Assembly (NCBI RefSeq): GCF_024124665.1 | Contig: NZ_JAMXSB010000015.1 | Location: forward strand, 62,001 to 126,000 | Direction: 5' to 3' | DNA from: Pleionea sp. CnH1-48 | Lineage (GTDB): Bacteria > Pseudomonadota > Gammaproteobacteria > Enterobacterales > Kangiellaceae | DNA: 64,000 nt | Shown here: piece by piece, positions 1 to 6,780 of the stretch | How the letters are laid out: each line of letters opens with the position of its first letter | Numbering within the stretch: position 1 is the first letter of the stretch | The notes under the pieces: model-generated | Seen by the model: only the letters and a program-made list of their open reading frames with translations | Database searches by the model: none | Told to the model about the DNA's origin: nothing | Position numbers and translations under genes: made by a program

Positions 1-539
1 ACAGCTGGTGCCGTGATAAATGACACTTTGTAAGGTGCAGCTAATAGCTGATCATCATCATCACGGAACACCACAACATCCGGCGAATAAATCATGTTGT
101 GGGTATAAAGACAACTCCCACAACGTCGATTGATTTCATAGTGCGTCATATCTTTGGTTAACGAAGCATACAAGGAACTGGCGCGAGCCAGGCTTTCTTC
201 TTGAGCCTGACTACCACCCAAAAATCCACCTCCCGGATTTTTGGCCGATGCAAAGTTGAGACAAAGCACTTTATTCCCATTTTGCTGTGCTTCGAATGCT
301 GCTGCCAGAGTGGTTCGATTACTGACACTGAGCTTTGTACTATGTTTCGAAGTACTTTGCTTAGCATTGGTTTGTGCTAAGAGCTCTAACGCATCTGGGG
401 TATAGTATTGTGTGTGAGCTGTGCTGTGTTCAATCTCTTCCTGAATGTTCACTCTGTTATTTTGTTCATCGTCATAATACCCTTGGCTAATAATTTCCAG
501 AGTTCGTTCTGCCGTCATGGCTCTATTTTTTCGATTCAT
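1..539 (-). CDS. Microbial-type poly(ADP-ribose) glycohydrolase (TIGR02452 / PARG_cat family), 3' part cut by the window edge
   Basis: Partial gene read leftwards; its C-terminus lies beyond base 1. The translation starts MNRKNRAMTAERTLEII and carries the bacterial PARG signature: NFASAKNPGGGFLGG with GGG at residues 103-105, followed by QEE at 113-115. The GGG-X(6-8)-QEE pattern binds ADP-ribose and supplies the catalytic Glu pair that cleaves ribose-ribose bonds. The start at 539 has AAGGAAAA six bases upstream. It lies 29 bp after the macrodomain gene, so it is probably the last visible gene of the nrtR operon. The role as an ADP-ribose-removing hydrolase is a family inference; the substrate here is unknown. 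Most of the N-terminal half is visible. Confidence 0.85.
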   Translation of the reverse strand, partial: MNRKNRAMTAERTLEIISQGYYDDEQNNRVNIQEEIEHSTAHTQYYTPDALELLAQTNAKQSTSKHSTKLSVSNRTTLAAAFEAQQNGNKVLCLNFASAKNPGGGFLGGSQAQEESLARASSLYASLTKDMTHYEINRRCGSCLYTHNMIYSPDVVVFRDDDDQLLAAPYKVSFITAPA

Positions 540-568
540 TAATTTTCCTTAAATAAATATTCTTTGCT

Positions 569-1024
569 TTATTTCTCAAAAATAACCAGTGTATGATCTT
601 CGTCCAGTAATTCTTGATCGATAATGTTTTTAATAATATTCCAGTCACCCCCTGCTAATCCTGCACCAATGAGTGGGTAAGCGATTCTCTTGCCAGAAAA
701 ATTGCATTTAATCTTTTTCATTACTGACCGTATTGCTTCATAGTCGACTTTCAAACCTTTTCCGCGCCAATGAAACTGAGTGTAAGCATTGACTATAGTA
801 AGCGGATGGTTTTCTGATGTGACTTGGCAGTAAGAATAGCTACCTAATTTACTGCGATCCGATGCAGGCGTTTTCAAGTCTGCTTCATAAGCTTGAGGAA
901 AGACTTCTTTGATCGTTTTCGCTATTCCGGCACCCATGGCACATTGGCAGTTGCAACCATGAATGATGACATCAAAGTGACCTTCTTTTGCGAGAGCTAT
1001 TAAATCACCATGTATTTCTTTCAT
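569..1024 (-). CDS. Macrodomain protein, TARG1/ALC1-like (ADP-ribose hydrolase)
   Basis: A 151-residue stand-alone macrodomain. The start MKEIHGDLIALA, the HGCNCQCAMGAGIAKTI loop (residues 22-38) and the glycine-rich IGAGLAGGDW segment (about 120-129) form the ADP-ribose pocket. The shape is that of the TARG1-like branch, which also contains the DarG antitoxin macrodomain and removes ADP-ribose from Glu/Asp or from DNA bases. A Lys in RGKGLKVDY and the Asp in AGGDW are the likely counterparts of the TARG1 catalytic Lys and Asp; I infer this from position only. No DarT toxin gene is adjacent. It sits between a small periplasmic gene and the PARG gene in the nrtR operon. Appr-1''-p processing is an alternative activity, attractive because KptA is encoded close by. 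Confidence 0.87.
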   Translation of the reverse strand: MKEIHGDLIALAKEGHFDVIIHGCNCQCAMGAGIAKTIKEVFPQAYEADLKTPASDRSKLGSYSYCQVTSENHPLTIVNAYTQFHWRGKGLKVDYEAIRSVMKKIKCNFSGKRIAYPLIGAGLAGGDWNIIKNIIDQELLDEDHTLVIFEK

Positions 1025-1073
1025 TGATTATTTTCCTTTTGTTATGGCTCATCCTTGAGCATTGAACGGTCCT

Positions 1074-1370
1074 TTACTGGCTAGTAGTTTCTGCTGACAA
1101 AGTTTCGCATTGCCAACCCCAGCCTCGTTGTTTTTCGATAAAAGCGGCGGCTTTTTCTTCACAGTAACCTAGTTGTGCTTCAGCTTTCCACAACACTTGC
1201 ATTCCGCTGGCTTTGGTATATTGAACTTCACAAGGAGTTTCTTCTCCCTGCGGATAAACGATTTCTATTTTTCTTTGCGCATCACCCTGAGTGCATACCG
1301 TCACCTGATTCTCGATGGCAAACAGGCTGAGAGATGTCATGGCGGCGATGGCTATTATTGTATTTTTCAT
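1074..1370 (-). CDS. Small periplasmic protein of unknown function
   Basis: 98 residues beginning MKNTIIAIAAMTSLSLFAIE, a clear signal peptide with likely cleavage near residue 19. The mature part has four Cys (in VCTQG, PCEVQY, GYCEEKAA and WQCETL), which would allow two disulfides in the periplasm, and a conserved-looking Trp-rich end (RGWGWQC). I do not recognise a characterised family. It lies 32 bp after nrtR and 49 bp before the macrodomain gene on the same strand, so it is probably co-transcribed. A periplasmic protein is unexpected inside an otherwise cytoplasmic ADP-ribose operon. Confidence 0.75.
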   Translation of the reverse strand: MKNTIIAIAAMTSLSLFAIENQVTVCTQGDAQRKIEIVYPQGEETPCEVQYTKASGMQVLWKAEAQLGYCEEKAAAFIEKQRGWGWQCETLSAETTSQ

Positions 1371-1402
1371 ATTGTTGTACCTTTTGCATAATTAGGTTGG
1401 GT

Positions 1403-2140
1403 TTACCTTGGGCCTTCTATGTTTCGAGGGAAGAAATGGGACTCCCCCTCGGGTTTTACTCGATACAGTTTAGCAGGCCGATTGCTGCCTTTTCTGGTTG
1501 AGCCTGTTTCTTCTAATATATCGGCATCCAGTAAGCGGCGGCGAAAGGACTTTTTCTCTACGCTTTTTCCTAGAATGATTTCAAAGGTTTTTTGCAGCTC
1601 TGTTAACGTAAATTCCTGCGGCAATAAATTAACGGGCAGAGAAGTATACTGAACCTTGTTGCGCAGACGTTCATAGCACTGTTGTAATATTTCCTGATGA
1701 TCAAATGCCAGGGTGTAGGTGCTGGATACATCATCGACGGGTACCCAAACCACTTGGTCGGAACTGGCGTCTTTTTGTAGCTGAAACTCGTTGTGAGCAA
1801 TCAGCGCAAAATAGCTTACGGTGACTGACCAGCCTCGAGGATCACGATGATGGTTTCCTGTCGTGGCGACTTGTTCCAGGTAGGGGGTATCAACTCCTGT
1901 TTTTTCTTTCAATTTTCGTTGCGCTGTTTGTTCTAGAGTTTTATCGCTACTGATATCAATAAATCCACCAGGTAGTGCCCACTGGCCCAGGGCTGGATGC
2001 TGGGCTCGCTTTACTAACAGTACGTGAACCTGTTCGTCATGGAGAGTAAAAATGGCCATGTCGACGCTGGTTAGAGGTATGTCGTAGTCATGAATATTGT
2101 AGCTAGCTAAAAATTCTTGTTCGGTTTGTTGCTCACTCAT
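1403..2140 (-). CDS. nrtR: NrtR family NAD metabolism regulator (Nudix domain plus winged helix)
   Basis: 245 residues. Residues about 20-150 form a Nudix domain (VDMAIFTLHDEQVHVLLVKR, then WALPGGFID). The Nudix box reads RKLKEKTG where a hydrolase would have REUxEExGU, so the metal-binding Glu pattern is broken. This fits NrtR proteins, which sense ADP-ribose rather than cleave it. Residues about 160-235 form the C-terminal winged helix (FTLTELQKTFEIILG, then KSFRRRLLDADIL) typical of NrtR. The gene is divergent from an ADP-ribosylglycohydrolase gene, and the space between holds a near-ideal inverted repeat, as expected for an autoregulated local repressor that releases DNA when ADP-ribose or related NAD metabolites rise. 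Confidence 0.9.
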   Translation of the reverse strand: MSEQQTEQEFLASYNIHDYDIPLTSVDMAIFTLHDEQVHVLLVKRAQHPALGQWALPGGFIDISSDKTLEQTAQRKLKEKTGVDTPYLEQVATTGNHHRDPRGWSVTVSYFALIAHNEFQLQKDASSDQVVWVPVDDVSSTYTLAFDHQEILQQCYERLRNKVQYTSLPVNLLPQEFTLTELQKTFEIILGKSVEKKSFRRRLLDADILEETGSTRKGSNRPAKLYRVKPEGESHFFPRNIEGPR

Positions 2141-2170
2141 CAGCAGTACCTTGAAAGTTTTTTATTGACA

Positions 2171-2189
2171 TAGTGTCTTATTGACACTA
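2171..2189. promoter_or_regulatory. Putative NrtR operator 1 (perfect dyad)
   Basis: The arms TAGTGTC (2171-2177) and GACACTA (2183-2189) are exact reverse complements around a 5-bp TTATT centre; the flanking A/T pair extends the symmetry to 2170-2190. It lies in the divergent nrtR/ADP-ribosylglycohydrolase region, between a consensus -35 TTGACA (2165-2170) and a possible -10 TATCTT (2188-2193) for the rightward operon. A bound repressor would therefore cover the promoter. Confidence 0.8.
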
Positions 2190-2192
2190 TCT

Positions 2193-2211
2193 TAGTGTTT
2201 GTCAGCCACTA
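2193..2211. promoter_or_regulatory. Putative NrtR operator 2 (imperfect dyad in tandem)
   Basis: TAGTG (2193-2197) and CACTA (2207-2211) are separated by 9 bp, the same outer-arm geometry as operator 1. It starts exactly 22 bp after operator 1, about two helical turns, so two dimers could bind on one face of the DNA. The inner arm positions (TT and GC) are not symmetric, so it is probably weaker. Confidence 0.55.
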
Positions 2212-2231
2212 TGTCAAAGGTTTGTTTGCTA

Positions 2232-3329
2232 ATGGACAGTCATGTTACGGAAACAAAGGAAATGAATCGAGCAATACATGGATGCTTAATGGGGACTTTA
2301 TTTGGTGATGCGATGGGATTACCTTTTGAGGGAATGAGTTCGGGGCGAGTGAAGCGAATGATGAAGTCACCAATGGAGTTTCAATTGTTATTGGGACATG
2401 GAATGGTGTCTGACGATACAGAGCATGCTGCTATTGTATGCTCTGCTTTGATTGAGAGTTGGCAAGATCCCGGTTATTTTAGAGCACGGCTGGCCCGGCG
2501 CTTATGTTGGTGGTTCTGGCGATTGCCTCCAGGCGTTGGATTCGCCACAGCCAGAGCGTTAATCAAGGCTTCGGTCGGTGTTCCTGTGGATAAAAGCGGT
2601 GTTTACTCGGCTGGCAATGGTCCTGCTATGCGATCGCCTATGCTGGGGGTTGTATATGCCAAAGACTCAGCTCTTATGAAAACCTATGTTCGTTATTCAA
2701 CACAAATAACGCACACTGATCCACGAGCGTATTTAGGGGCTTTGGCAGTGGCTCTTGCTGCCAGCTGGTCTAGCCAAAATTGCCAGATGAGCTTTGAGCA
2801 ATTTATTCGTGATTTGACGGATCTTTCACAAGGAGAAGACGAGCAAGCATGGGAAGAGTTGCTTGTGTTGCTTAAGAGTATTGAGTGCTCATTGAAAGAG
2901 AATGAGTCACTCGAAGAGTTCCTGGCACGAGCGCAAATCACTGACGGAATTAGTGGCTATATTTATCATACGGTGCCTGCGGTGTTGTTTTTATGGCAAA
3001 AGTTTCGAGAACAACCAGAGTTAGCTATTAGACAGATTATTTTGGCTGGTGGCGATACCGATACGAGTGCCGCAATACTAGGTGCTATTTTGGGGGCGTC
3101 GCCGAAAGCAGACTTTCCTCCAATGAAAATATGTCGTCAGGTTGTTGATTGGCCAGTCTCTGTGGAATCGCTTAATAAGACCAGTGAGCAGCTTTCTCAG
3201 GTGATCGAAAAGGATACTGCCGCTTCAGTGCCCTGGTTATTTGGGCCTCTGGTAGTGTTAAGGAATATGATTATGTTAATGATAGTTATTGGACATGGTT
3301 TGCGTCGATTGCTACCGCCCTACAAATAG
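2232..3329 (+). CDS. ADP-ribosylglycohydrolase (DraG/ARH family)
   Basis: The core starts MNRAIHGCLMGTLFGDAMG, the classic ARH N-terminus. It has SDDTEHA near residue 60, which supplies metal-binding Ser/Thr-Asp-Asp, and GGDTDTSAAILGA near residue 270, the second metal-ligand motif. ARH enzymes use two Mg ions to remove ADP-ribose from Arg, Ser or other acceptors. The last ~25 residues (LVVLRNMIMLMIVIGHGL) are hydrophobic and could be a membrane tail, which is unusual. Start choice: an upstream TTG at 2199 and an ATG at 2211 overlap operator 2. ATG 2232 has AAAGG 11 bp ahead; ATG 2262 fits the family N-terminus but its AAGGAA is too close. First gene of the rightward NrtR-controlled operon, 15 bp before kptA. 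Confidence 0.87.
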   Translation: MDSHVTETKEMNRAIHGCLMGTLFGDAMGLPFEGMSSGRVKRMMKSPMEFQLLLGHGMVSDDTEHAAIVCSALIESWQDPGYFRARLARRLCWWFWRLPPGVGFATARALIKASVGVPVDKSGVYSAGNGPAMRSPMLGVVYAKDSALMKTYVRYSTQITHTDPRAYLGALAVALAASWSSQNCQMSFEQFIRDLTDLSQGEDEQAWEELLVLLKSIECSLKENESLEEFLARAQITDGISGYIYHTVPAVLFLWQKFREQPELAIRQIILAGGDTDTSAAILGAILGASPKADFPPMKICRQVVDWPVSVESLNKTSEQLSQVIEKDTAASVPWLFGPLVVLRNMIMLMIVIGHGLRRLLPPYK

Positions 3330-3344
3330 GAAAACAATAAAAAA

Positions 3345-3890
3345 ATGAAAACGAATGATGTGCAGCTCAGTAAGTTCTTAAGTTTATTACTGAGGCATAA
3401 ACCAGAAACCATTGGTTTGAATTTAGATGTCAATGGATGGGCTAATATCGATGAGCTTATTGAGTTGAGTGAAAAACGAGGCAAGCATTATAGTCACGAT
3501 ATTATTCGCCATATAGTCGAGACCAACGATAAAAAACGTTTTATTATCAGCGATGATGGCATGCGCATTCGGGCAAATCAGGGACATTCCATTAATGTGG
3601 ATGTTGAGCTAAAGGCGATGACACCGCCTGAGCGTTTGTATCATGGTACCGCCACCCGCTTTTTAAAAAATATCATGGCTCAAGGGTTGATGTCGGGTAG
3701 TCGCCAACATGTGCACTTGAGTGCCGATCTGGTGACAGCAAAAAAAGTCGGCATGCGTCACGGAGTGCCAGTTATTTTGGAAGTTGATACCTTGGCAATG
3801 GCGGATGATGGTATGATATTTTTCTGCTCCGAAAATAATGTGTGGCTTACCGAGCATGTGAAGCCACGCTATCTGCGTCAATTGGACTAA
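3345..3890 (+). CDS. kptA: RNA 2'-phosphotransferase (Tpt1/KptA family)
   Basis: 181 residues covering the whole family. The N-terminal winged helix starts KFLSLLLRHKPETIGL, with Arg and His of the catalytic set in LLRH. The ADP-ribosyltransferase-fold C-terminal domain carries RANQGHS and LYHGTATRFL, plus VHLSAD. KptA moves an internal RNA 2'-phosphate to NAD+, giving nicotinamide and ADP-ribose 1'',2''-cyclic phosphate. Bacteria lack the tRNA splicing that needs this in eukaryotes; repair of 2'-PO4 ends made by RNA ligases or toxins is the usual suggestion. Its position between an ARH gene and a phosphatase gene fits processing of that cyclic phosphate. Spacing is tight (15 and 20 bp). Confidence 0.93.
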   Translation: MKTNDVQLSKFLSLLLRHKPETIGLNLDVNGWANIDELIELSEKRGKHYSHDIIRHIVETNDKKRFIISDDGMRIRANQGHSINVDVELKAMTPPERLYHGTATRFLKNIMAQGLMSGSRQHVHLSADLVTAKKVGMRHGVPVILEVDTLAMADDGMIFFCSENNVWLTEHVKPRYLRQLD

Positions 3891-3910
3891 ACCAATAGTG
3901 TGAACAACTT

Positions 3911-4780
3911 ATGAAAGATCCTTTGCTCAAACAAGTTATTTCAGCTCAGATTAACGCTTACTCATTTCCTTTGGAAATAAGAGCCTTGTCTGGCGATTGT
4001 TCTGTCTCCGCGAGTTTAACCAAAGAAGGTATTATTCAAATAGGAGAGAAGGCATTTGTGCAACCCGATGACGCTATGACTTTCGCCCTGAGTCATTTGG
4101 TAGAGCCTAAGTCCGCTTTAACTACAACGAGCAATGGTTGGCAGTTTTGGGGATGGTTTAATCCTGCTCGAAATGCATGGACACCACTAGAGCATATGCG
4201 TGCAGAGTATGTTAGCCGACAGCAAGAGCAGGAAATTAAAACCAGCGTGACTCACCCCCTGCGAATTGATTATGTAGAAGTTACATCGGGAGGGCGTATC
4301 GGATTGACATTTTGTCCTGGTAAACAGGGTTACGGATTATATGGTGGCGAATGGCAGCGAGATTTGCAATTGGATCTTGAGAGTGTTCAACAATGGGGAG
4401 CTCTTCATTTGATCAGTCTGATGGAGGTGCATGAGTTTGAGCTGCTAGGAGTGAGTCAGTTTGCAGAGGCTGTTAAGGCATCAAACTTAAAATGGCATCA
4501 TCTGCCGATTAAAGATATGGATATACCCGGCGATGCTTTTGAGCATCTGTGGCAACAGGTAAAAGATGACTTACATCAAACCTTGGCCGAACAAGGCGCA
4601 GTAGTTATTCATTGCCGCGGTGGTTTAGGGCGTACGGGCATGCTTGCAGCTAGAATGTTGATTGAATCAGGAGTGTCTCCAGAAAAAGCCATACTCAAAG
4701 TGAGGCAGGCGCGACCTGGCTCCATAGAAACTTATGCCCAAGAAGAATATGTTTTAACCCAGCCATGGATGTCTATTTAA
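3911..4780 (+). CDS. RAMA-like domain fused to a dual-specificity (CDKN3-like) phosphatase
   Basis: 289 residues in two parts. Residues about 20-100 look like a RAMA domain: a strand segment ASLTKEGIIQIGEKAF, a small helix, NGWQFWGW, then WTPLEHMR. RAMA domains are predicted readers of modified DNA bases. Residues about 115-285 are a cysteine phosphatase of the CDKN3/KAP-like kind (IGLTFCPGKQ near 135), with the P-loop HCRGGLGRTG (Cys and Arg of CX5R present) near residue 233 and a general-acid Asp probably in IKDMDIPGD. The RAMA call rests on pattern, the phosphatase call on an intact active site. It lies between kptA and the nicotinamidase-kinase fusion; its stop is 11 bp before the next ATG. 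A phospho-ADP-ribose or a phosphoprotein substrate are both possible. Confidence 0.8.
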   Translation: MKDPLLKQVISAQINAYSFPLEIRALSGDCSVSASLTKEGIIQIGEKAFVQPDDAMTFALSHLVEPKSALTTTSNGWQFWGWFNPARNAWTPLEHMRAEYVSRQQEQEIKTSVTHPLRIDYVEVTSGGRIGLTFCPGKQGYGLYGGEWQRDLQLDLESVQQWGALHLISLMEVHEFELLGVSQFAEAVKASNLKWHHLPIKDMDIPGDAFEHLWQQVKDDLHQTLAEQGAVVIHCRGGLGRTGMLAARMLIESGVSPEKAILKVRQARPGSIETYAQEEYVLTQPWMSI

Positions 4781-4791
4781 CAGGATTAATA

Positions 4792-6585
4792 ATGAAAAAC
4801 TTGTTATTAACACAGTGTTTACAAAATGACTTTGTTCAATCTTATAAAGCGGAACAATCTTTACCCAATCCTTTGCATATCGGGTATGACGAGTCGCACC
4901 GCTTGATGGGATTAGAGCCTGAACATGGACCTGTTAGTAAGTTTATGGAGTGGACGAAAACACAAGGCCAGCAATTAGCGGTTTTTCATATTCGTGATTG
5001 GCACGATACTGAAGATCCTCACCAACAGTCGCACCTGAAACAATTTGGACAACATTGCATCAAAGATAGCTATGGTGCTGAGTTTGTGTTTCCTGTCGAT
5101 GAACAGAAGGACACTATTTTTAACAGTACAACGCTCAATGACTTTGTCGACAGTGGTTTGTCGGATGCATTGGAGCAAGCCTTACCAGAGTTAGAACGTG
5201 TCGGTATTATTGGTGTTTGGACCGAAGCCAAGGTGATGTTTCTTGCTTATGAATTAACAACACGATACCCGCAATTAGAGGTTGCTATTTGTAGTGCTTT
5301 GACTGCAAGTTCTTCTCGCAGTCAGCACTTTTTGGCCTTGCAACAGTTGGAGCGTATTGTGGGAGTCAAGGTGATTGACTCCATTGGTGAGTTTCAGCAG
5401 TTTTTAGGCGGAGAAGGGCGTCATATTGAAACTTTGTCAATCAACGAATCTTTACAAATAAATTACCGCGATGACGTTGAGCTTATCGAACATGATAAGA
5501 AGTTATTAAACTACCTTTTTAGAGATTGTCGTTCTGTTGACTTAAAAGTGCTTGATGGTGGATTCTCGGGCAATCTTGTGGCAGGTGCCAGCAGTATTGA
5601 TATTTATGGTCAAGAACAAACGCCCCATGTCGTTAAAATTGGTGAGCGACAATTGATGGCACAAGAAAGAACTTCCTTTGAGCAAATTGAAACGGTATTA
5701 GGAAATAATGTACCTGCTATTGCAGAGTATGCCGACTTCGATACTCGTGGAGCGATCAAGTATCGTTATGCTTCAATGGGAGAGGGAGCTGTTTTATCTT
5801 TTCAGGATGTTTTCCAACAGGGGGCTGATGTTAGTAGAATCAAGCATTATCTTGACGTTACTTATAATCAACAGTTGGGCAAGCTTTATCGAGCCTCTGT
5901 CAATGAAAAGCAGTGTTTGCTGGAGTATTATTGCTTCGATTCGTCCTGGGCTGACTCAGTAGAAAAAAAGGTAGTTGCTCTTGTTAATAGCTACCAGGAT
6001 TCTCCTGAGCTAGAGCTTTATGCTGGTAGAACCACATATAATCCTGCGTGGTTTTATCGATATGATATTGAACAACTTAGACCTTTGAATATAAGAGCTC
6101 CTTTTGCGTTTATTCATGGCGATTTAAACGGAGCGAATATTCTAGTCGACAATAACGATAACCTATGGCTTATCGATTTCTTTCATACTCATAAAGGACA
6201 TGTTTTTAAAGATTTTGCAAAGCTGGAAAATGATATCCTTTATATCTATACGCCTGTTGAGAGCGAGGAAGAGTTAGTTACAGCATTCGATTTTACTGAC
6301 TTTCTTCTAGATAGTGAGGACCCATTTTCTCCTTTAAGCTTGCCGGAGCAGTTTTTATTTACGCCTTTTGAACGGAGTTACCAGGTACTGTGTTATTTAC
6401 GTCAACAAGCCGCGCAATACCTGGATGGTGAAACAGAGCAGAAGCAACTCCAATGGTTGATTCCTCAGCTTAGGTACAGTGTACATACCATTGGTTTTGA
6501 TGAGCCAAATGAATATCAACGAATTTGGGCATTGTATACGTCTGGTAAATTGATTGAGAAGTTAAAGCAATGTTGTTTGAGTTAA
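4792..6585 (+). CDS. Nicotinamidase-like (catalytic Cys replaced) / APH-type phosphotransferase fusion
   Basis: 597 residues from ATG 4792; an in-frame ATG at 4765 overlaps the previous gene by 16 bp and lacks a ribosome site. Residues 1-205 follow the PncA/isochorismatase fold: catalytic Asp in QNDF (13), metal ligands in RDWHD and QQSH, and HCIKDSYGAEF. The motif that normally reads TD-x-C-V is TEAKV, so the nucleophilic Cys is Lys147 and amidase activity should be lost. Residues about 230-590 form a kinase fold: GGFSGNLV loop, HVVKIGE Lys, catalytic HGDLNGANILVD, metal-binding LIDFFHTHKGH, then DFAKLE. That last stretch recalls APH-like kinases found in bacterial conflict systems. The first domain may sense nicotinamide or a related ligand and control the kinase; the substrate is unknown. 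Confidence 0.78.
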   Translation: MKNLLLTQCLQNDFVQSYKAEQSLPNPLHIGYDESHRLMGLEPEHGPVSKFMEWTKTQGQQLAVFHIRDWHDTEDPHQQSHLKQFGQHCIKDSYGAEFVFPVDEQKDTIFNSTTLNDFVDSGLSDALEQALPELERVGIIGVWTEAKVMFLAYELTTRYPQLEVAICSALTASSSRSQHFLALQQLERIVGVKVIDSIGEFQQFLGGEGRHIETLSINESLQINYRDDVELIEHDKKLLNYLFRDCRSVDLKVLDGGFSGNLVAGASSIDIYGQEQTPHVVKIGERQLMAQERTSFEQIETVLGNNVPAIAEYADFDTRGAIKYRYASMGEGAVLSFQDVFQQGADVSRIKHYLDVTYNQQLGKLYRASVNEKQCLLEYYCFDSSWADSVEKKVVALVNSYQDSPELELYAGRTTYNPAWFYRYDIEQLRPLNIRAPFAFIHGDLNGANILVDNNDNLWLIDFFHTHKGHVFKDFAKLENDILYIYTPVESEEELVTAFDFTDFLLDSEDPFSPLSLPEQFLFTPFERSYQVLCYLRQQAAQYLDGETEQKQLQWLIPQLRYSVHTIGFDEPNEYQRIWALYTSGKLIEKLKQCCLS

Positions 6586-6756
6586 TCGTTGATACTGAGG
6601 TTCTGTATTAAAAGTGGTATCAAAGAGAAGGGGATTTCTCCTAATTATGAGAGACACATTAATAATGTGATTAGGTATTTTGATTCAGTAACTTCTCTTG
6701 ACATAGAGTTAGCCTCTGAACTCTCAGTACTGAGGCATAGCTCTATCTCTATTTAA
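6586..6756 (+). other. In-frame open stretch directly after the fusion gene's stop codon
   Basis: After the TAA at 6583-6585 the same frame stays open for 56 codons to a TAA at 6754-6756, including a coding-like segment GIKEKGISPNYERHINNVIR. There is a TTG at 6589 but no good ribosome site. It could be a decayed C-terminal extension, a readthrough tail or chance. It fills most of the otherwise oddly long gap before the NADAR gene. Confidence 0.25.
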
Positions 6757-6780
6757 TATCTTATTGAATAAGGAATTAGT

